In this document: positions 16,983 through 20,494 of the stretch, piece after piece | Numbering within the stretch: the first letter of the stretch is position 1 | Layout of the letters: the number at the start of each line of letters is the position of its first letter | Assembly: GCA_046594635.1 (NCBI GenBank) | Contig: JBKJRR010000082.1 | Coordinates: forward strand, 1 to 20,494 | Length of the DNA stretch: 20,494 bases | Origin: CAISIP01 sp046594635 | Lineage (GTDB): Bacteria; Pseudomonadota; Gammaproteobacteria; Burkholderiales; Burkholderiaceae_C | Reading direction: 5' to 3' | Notes under the pieces: model-generated | What the model was told of the DNA's origin: nothing | What the model saw: only the letters and a program-made list of their open reading frames with translations | Database searches by the model: none | Made by a program: the position numbers and the translations under genes

Positions 16983-17066
16983 GTTTGCCCAGCTGGCGTC
17001 GAAAATCGTAAGGTAATTTCTCGATCCGGCTCGGGTCTTCACCTAATGGCGCTCTTACCGCGAAAT

Positions 17067-17273
17067 CTACAGTCTTGCCGAATTGCCCGGCCTTTTTAGC
17101 CTTCGGATAAGCGCTATAGGAAAGCGGATGGCGGCCTGACGGACAGGGGATAAACCGGCATCGCCGTAGATCTGAACGCGATCTCGGAATCGAAAGCTAT
17201 AGGCGATAGGGTCCTGATTTCGCCTCCAGGCTGCGGCCTTGAGCCCGTAGCCAAATCGAATTCTCACGCGCAT
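17067..17273 (-). CDS. Doubtful small hypothetical protein
   Basis: A minus-strand frame from an ATG near 17273 would encode about 68 residues, beginning MRVRIRFGYGLKAAAWRRNQ and rich in Arg. It lies in the gap upstream of, and divergent from, the first PF04392 gene. I do not recognise a family, see no convincing ribosome site, and the frame stays open further upstream into the first binding-protein gene. It may be a decayed fragment or chance. Confidence 0.15.
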   Translation of the reverse strand: MRVRIRFGYGLKAAAWRRNQDPIAYSFRFRDRVQIYGDAGLSPVRQAAIRFPIALIRRLKRPGNSARL

Positions 17274-17361
17274 AATTTCGAACGCGCCGGCACGTGTCGG
17301 GTCTTCTTGAAGGCCACGCCCGACGATCCGCTTCACTACCAGATGAATGTGGGGAGGGCAG

Positions 17362-18336
17362 ATGCTAAGACGTTCCTTCATCTCGATGGCCGGCGGTGTC
17401 ACGCTCGGCGCTGCGCTGCCGGCATTTGGGCAGACAACCCCCAAGGTGTACCGGGTCGGCCTGCTGTCACTCTATGTGCGAAGGGAGATCTGGCCGGTCA
17501 TCCCCGCGCTGCGCGAAATCGGCTACGAAGAACCCCGCAACATCGTTATCGACTACCGGTATGCAAACAGCAACCCTGCATTGCTCCCCGGAATGGCGGC
17601 TGAGCTGGTCGCCGCCAAACCCGCCGTGATCCTGACGGTCGGAAGCTTCGAGGCGCGGGCACTATTGCAGGCAACCTCCTCAATTCCGATCGTCACCTCG
17701 GCCCTGGGCCCAGACCCGGTGCAGGAGGGCCTCGTGGCCTCTCTGGCACGCCCTGGCGCCAACCTGACCGGAGTGAAAGGCCCACCGGTCTCGATCGGCG
17801 GAAGAGCCCTGCAACTTTTGCGCGAATCTGTCCCGGGCCTGAACCGCGTCGGCACCATAAGCGAGCTGGAGCGCGACAGCCTGGTGCTATACGGACAGGC
17901 TTACCGGCGCGATGCTGTTGCCATGGGCGTGACGCTTCAGCGGCATGTGGTTATGGACGTAGCCGAAATCGATGCTGCACTAGCCCAGATCGCGCGCGAA
18001 CGGCCCGACGCGATGCACCCGGGCCTGAGTGATGTTGTGTTCGCCGAGCGCGCCCGGATCATCGCCTTTGCCGCGCGTGAGCGGCTGCCGGCGATGTACG
18101 GCAGCACTCGCGTCGTGCCTGAGGGCGGTCTAATGGGTTATGCCGCGAACACCACCGCAATCGCGCGGCGGGTGGCGGCCATCATCGACAGCGTGCTCAA
18201 GGGAAAGAATCCGTCTGATATTGCAGTCGAGCAACCGACCAATTGCGACTTCCTGATCAACCTCAAGACCGCCAAGGCCATGAACTTCACGTTCCCGAAA
18301 TCGGTCTTGCTGCAGGCGACGCAGGTGATCGAGTGA
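17362..18336 (+). CDS. ABC substrate-binding protein, PF04392 family, paralogue 1
   Basis: This 324-residue protein belongs to the ABC_sub_bind (PF04392) family of periplasmic binding proteins. The N-terminus LRRSFISMAGGVTLGAALPA with a following FGQ looks like a twin-arginine signal peptide ending near residue 25. The mature part starts KVYRVGLLSL and ends with the family's conserved EQPTNCDFLINLKTAKAM and LLQATQVIE. The middle has diverged most from the two downstream paralogues, for example ALGPDPVQEGLVASLARPGA. The ATG at 17362 has GGAGG 4 bases upstream, better than the in-frame ATG at 17347. It is first of three translationally coupled paralogues; no permease or ATPase follows in the window. 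The ligand is unknown. Confidence 0.88.
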   Translation: MLRRSFISMAGGVTLGAALPAFGQTTPKVYRVGLLSLYVRREIWPVIPALREIGYEEPRNIVIDYRYANSNPALLPGMAAELVAAKPAVILTVGSFEARALLQATSSIPIVTSALGPDPVQEGLVASLARPGANLTGVKGPPVSIGGRALQLLRESVPGLNRVGTISELERDSLVLYGQAYRRDAVAMGVTLQRHVVMDVAEIDAALAQIARERPDAMHPGLSDVVFAERARIIAFAARERLPAMYGSTRVVPEGGLMGYAANTTAIARRVAAIIDSVLKGKNPSDIAVEQPTNCDFLINLKTAKAMNFTFPKSVLLQATQVIE

Positions 18337-19328
18337 GGCTGAAGCGGCGTTCCATCATCACCGCTGTTGCCAGCGTGACGCTCAGTTTCGCATTGCCGGT
18401 GTTGGGTCAGACGGCGAGAAAGGTGTGGCGTGTAGGCTTTCTATCTCCGCGTCGTCGCCCAGCCTTACTCGATTCGGACTACTACGGCGCATTTCCTAGG
18501 AGAATGCGTGAGCTCGGCTATGTTGAGAGAGAGAACCTGATCATTGAATGGCGGTTCGCCAACGGTGAGTACGAGCGCCTTTTAGGCATGGCTGCGGAAC
18601 TGGTGCAGCTGAAAGTGGACGCCATCATGGCGCTGGGGCCGCCCGGGGTGATTGCAGCACAAAAAGCTACCGGCACCATTCCCGTTGTCATGGTGGTGTC
18701 TGTCGATCCGGTTGGCGCCGGCTTCGTCAAGAGCCTGGCGCGGCCTGGGGGCAACATCACTGGACTTACAAACCTCGCAGGCGACCTCAGCTCCAAACAT
18801 CTGGAGTTGTTGCTCACGATCATGCCCAAGCTTTCGCGCATTGCCGTATTGGTCAATCCAGCTAACGCCGCCCATACCGCAGTACGGGCGAACGTTCATG
18901 CAGCGGCGCAACAGACCGGCGTCACGGTTCTGGTGATAGAAGCGCGCACGCCAGTGGAGATCGAGAACGCGTTCTCAAATATGACCCGGGAGAATGCAGG
19001 GGCAGTCATCGTCACGCTCGACCCGCTCCTTATTCAGCAAGTACTCCAGATCGCAGAACAGGCAAAAATATATCGTCTGCCATCCATATTCGCGTTTCGG
19101 GAAGGTGCGGAGGCCGGTGGTCTGCTTAGCTATGGGCAGAATCAGGTCGACATCTACCGGCGTGCGGCGGGTTACGTCGACAGGATATTCAAAGGCGCGA
19201 GGCCTGCGGACCTGCCAGTGGAGCAGCCCGCAACACTCGAGTTAGTCGTCAACGGCAAGACGGCGAAGGCGTTGGGACTAGCCATTCCACCTTCGTTGCT
19301 CCTGCGCGCGGATGAGGTAATTCAATGA
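18333..19328 (+). CDS. ABC substrate-binding protein, PF04392 family, paralogue 2
   Basis: This 331-residue paralogue starts at a GTG (18333) that overlaps the TGA of the previous gene (GTGA). A longer frame beginning at 18243 would only repeat upstream coding bases and is rejected. It begins with a KRRSII twin-arginine-like motif and a hydrophobic core ending ALPVLGQ, then KVWRVGFLSP. Family landmarks include SVDPVGAGFVKSLARPGGNI (about 125-144), the LVNPANAAHT loop and a C-terminal PADLPVEQPATLELVVNGKT segment. It is probably periplasmic. Length is typical for PF04392 (320-340). Function beyond ligand binding is unknown. Confidence 0.88.
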   Translation: MRLKRRSIITAVASVTLSFALPVLGQTARKVWRVGFLSPRRRPALLDSDYYGAFPRRMRELGYVERENLIIEWRFANGEYERLLGMAAELVQLKVDAIMALGPPGVIAAQKATGTIPVVMVVSVDPVGAGFVKSLARPGGNITGLTNLAGDLSSKHLELLLTIMPKLSRIAVLVNPANAAHTAVRANVHAAAQQTGVTVLVIEARTPVEIENAFSNMTRENAGAVIVTLDPLLIQQVLQIAEQAKIYRLPSIFAFREGAEAGGLLSYGQNQVDIYRRAAGYVDRIFKGARPADLPVEQPATLELVVNGKTAKALGLAIPPSLLLRADEVIQ

Positions 19329-20335
19329 TCTCGCGTAGAACATTCATCGCGGCCGTGACCGGTGGCCTCCTCGCCGCGCCGCTCGCAGCCGAGGCGCAGC
19401 AGGCGGGGAAGGTCTATCGCGTCGGCTTCATCTCGCCTGCGATCCCGGTCTCGGAGATGGCTGGACCCGAGCCTCTCAATTCCGGCGCAAGAGCCTTTGT
19501 GCATGGCTTGAGGGCCCTTGGTTATGTGGAAGGGCAAAACCTTATCCTGGAGCGCCGGTCGGCCGAGGGTCGGTTCGAGCGATTCAGCGACATAGTTGCC
19601 GAGCTGGTCCGCCTCAATGTGGACGTGATCGTGACCGGCGGTAGATTGATGGCGCAGGCAGCCAAGGCCGTGACCACGACCGTCCCCATCGTCATGGCAA
19701 CCAGCTCCGACCCCGTGGGCGAGGGGATCGTTCAGAGTCTCTCGCAACCCGGCGGCAACATCACGGGGCTTACGCTTGCTGTCGGGCCGGAGCTCGATGC
19801 CAAGCGCCTGCAGCTCTTGAGAGCGATGCTGCCCGGGGTCTCTCGCATCGCCTACCTCGGCAGCAAGGAAAACAAAGAGTGGGAAAGCCCACGGGGGCAG
19901 AGCGTTCGGACGGCGGCGCAGGACCTGCGCGTGACGCTGGTGCCGACCGAGTTCCCGCCCCATCAATACACTGACGCCTTCACACGCATCAGCCGTGCCC
20001 GCGCCGAGGCGCTCTTCGTCGGCGATAGCGCGCCGGCCTATGCGGCCCGAGCTCTCATCGTGGACTTCGCGATCCGGACTCGGCTGCCAAGCAGCTTCGC
20101 CTGGCGGGAGTCGGTGGAACTCGGGGGTTTGATGTCCTACGGAGTGAACCTGGCTGACAACTATCGTCGCGCCGCTACCTACGTGGACAAGATCATCAAG
20201 GGTGCCAAACCCGCCGACTTGCCCGTCGAGCAGCCCACCAAGTTCGAGCTGGTGATCAACCTCAAGGCTGCCAAGGCGCTTGGACTGACGATCCCGCAGT
20301 CGGTGCTGTTGCAGGCGACCGAGGTAATCGAGTGA
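19325..20335 (+). CDS. ABC substrate-binding protein, PF04392 family, paralogue 3
   Basis: This 336-residue paralogue starts at an ATG (19325) overlapping the previous stop by four bases (ATGA). Its signal SRRTFIAAVTGGLLAAPLAA with EAQ is the clearest twin-arginine type of the three (SRRTFI matches the S/T-R-R-x-F-L pattern). The mature protein opens KVYRVGFISP and contains SSDPVGEGIVQSLSQPGGNI and the C-terminal PADLPVEQPTKFELVINLK. It is closest to the PF04392 consensus, whereas paralogue 1 is the most divergent. The coupling of all three genes implies one transcript and possibly co-assembly or a shared, unseen permease. Confidence 0.9.
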   Translation: MISRRTFIAAVTGGLLAAPLAAEAQQAGKVYRVGFISPAIPVSEMAGPEPLNSGARAFVHGLRALGYVEGQNLILERRSAEGRFERFSDIVAELVRLNVDVIVTGGRLMAQAAKAVTTTVPIVMATSSDPVGEGIVQSLSQPGGNITGLTLAVGPELDAKRLQLLRAMLPGVSRIAYLGSKENKEWESPRGQSVRTAAQDLRVTLVPTEFPPHQYTDAFTRISRARAEALFVGDSAPAYAARALIVDFAIRTRLPSSFAWRESVELGGLMSYGVNLADNYRRAATYVDKIIKGAKPADLPVEQPTKFELVINLKAAKALGLTIPQSVLLQATEVIE

Positions 20336-20494
20336 GAAAGCCTGCACTTCCAACCCGCTCCCGTTGCTCCTTCCACGACAGTGGCGCGTCGCTGGCCGGT
20401 TGGATCGGCGACACTGAGTCGGCACAACGCCTTGCTCGGGTTTGGTTGGCGAATGACCGGACTCGCAGCAAACACGACGGCCACGGTCGCGCTA
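20336..20494. other. Right edge, no supported gene
   Basis: After the third paralogue a frame beginning with a GTG at 20332, overlapping its TGA, stays open to the edge (about 54 codons, starting RKPALPTRSRC). It has no signal peptide or family resemblance, and another frame is open too, so it is noted but not called as a gene. Confidence 0.3.

Larger units (their letters stand above)
16565..17361. other. Gene-poor right flank with xthA remnant and hairpin
   Basis: No intact gene can be supported in these ~800 bases. The stretch holds the right xthA remnant (16726-16900), a REP-like hairpin (16949-16982) and an unrecognised minus-strand open frame of about 68 codons (roughly 17067-17273). 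The bases just before 17362 contain a GGGAGG ribosome site for the first binding protein. No clear terminator follows the LysR gene. Confidence 0.5.

Noticed and set aside
18243..18332. Longer N-terminus for the second PF04392 protein
   Set aside because: The extra residues lie within the coding sequence of the first paralogue and would hide the signal peptide; the GTG at 18333 overlaps the upstream stop.

Overview
This window comes from a high-GC bacterium, most likely a betaproteobacterium of the Burkholderiales. That guess rests on GC-rich codon use and on the style of the gene families (a large LysR, TRAP and Liv-type ABC repertoire, an IorA/IorB pair, twin-arginine PF04392 binding proteins). 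No marker gene such as rRNA is present to confirm it.

The core, about 884-16564, is a catabolic and uptake island made of two minus-strand operons, each headed by a divergent LysR-type regulator. Operon A runs leftward from about 7672: an IorA-like TPP/Fe-S 2-oxoacid oxidoreductase, an IorB-like partner, then a complete TRAP transporter (DctP, DctQ, DctM). Its regulator is the plus-strand LysR gene at 7895-8830. Operon B runs leftward from 15542: alpha and beta subunits of a Rieske ring-hydroxylating dioxygenase, then a complete branched-chain-type ABC transporter (periplasmic binding protein, LivH, LivM, LivG, LivF). Its regulator is the plus-strand LysR gene at 15644-16564. Most junctions overlap by 1-4 bases or have gaps below 20 bases. 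The logical reading is uptake of an aromatic acid, ring oxygenation by the Rieske enzyme and oxidative decarboxylation of a 2-oxo acid intermediate by IorAB. The substrate cannot be read from sequence. An indolic or arylpyruvate/arylglyoxylate compound is the leading hypothesis. No ferredoxin or reductase gene accompanies the dioxygenase.

The island is bracketed by two decayed, gap-free direct repeats (311-520 and 16691-16900, about 81% identical over the best 170 bases). Both carry the 3' end of an exodeoxyribonuclease III (xthA) gene on the minus strand, recognisable by its terminal SDHAP motif, and both are broken. The left flank (1-883) is otherwise gene-poor and looks like degraded coding DNA. 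The right flank (16565-17361) has the second xthA remnant and a strong REP-like hairpin.

The right end (17362-20335) holds three tandem, translationally coupled paralogues of PF04392 ABC substrate-binding proteins, all with twin-arginine-like signal peptides. No permease or ATPase for them lies within the window. No tRNA, rRNA, CRISPR array, integrase or intact insertion sequence was seen.
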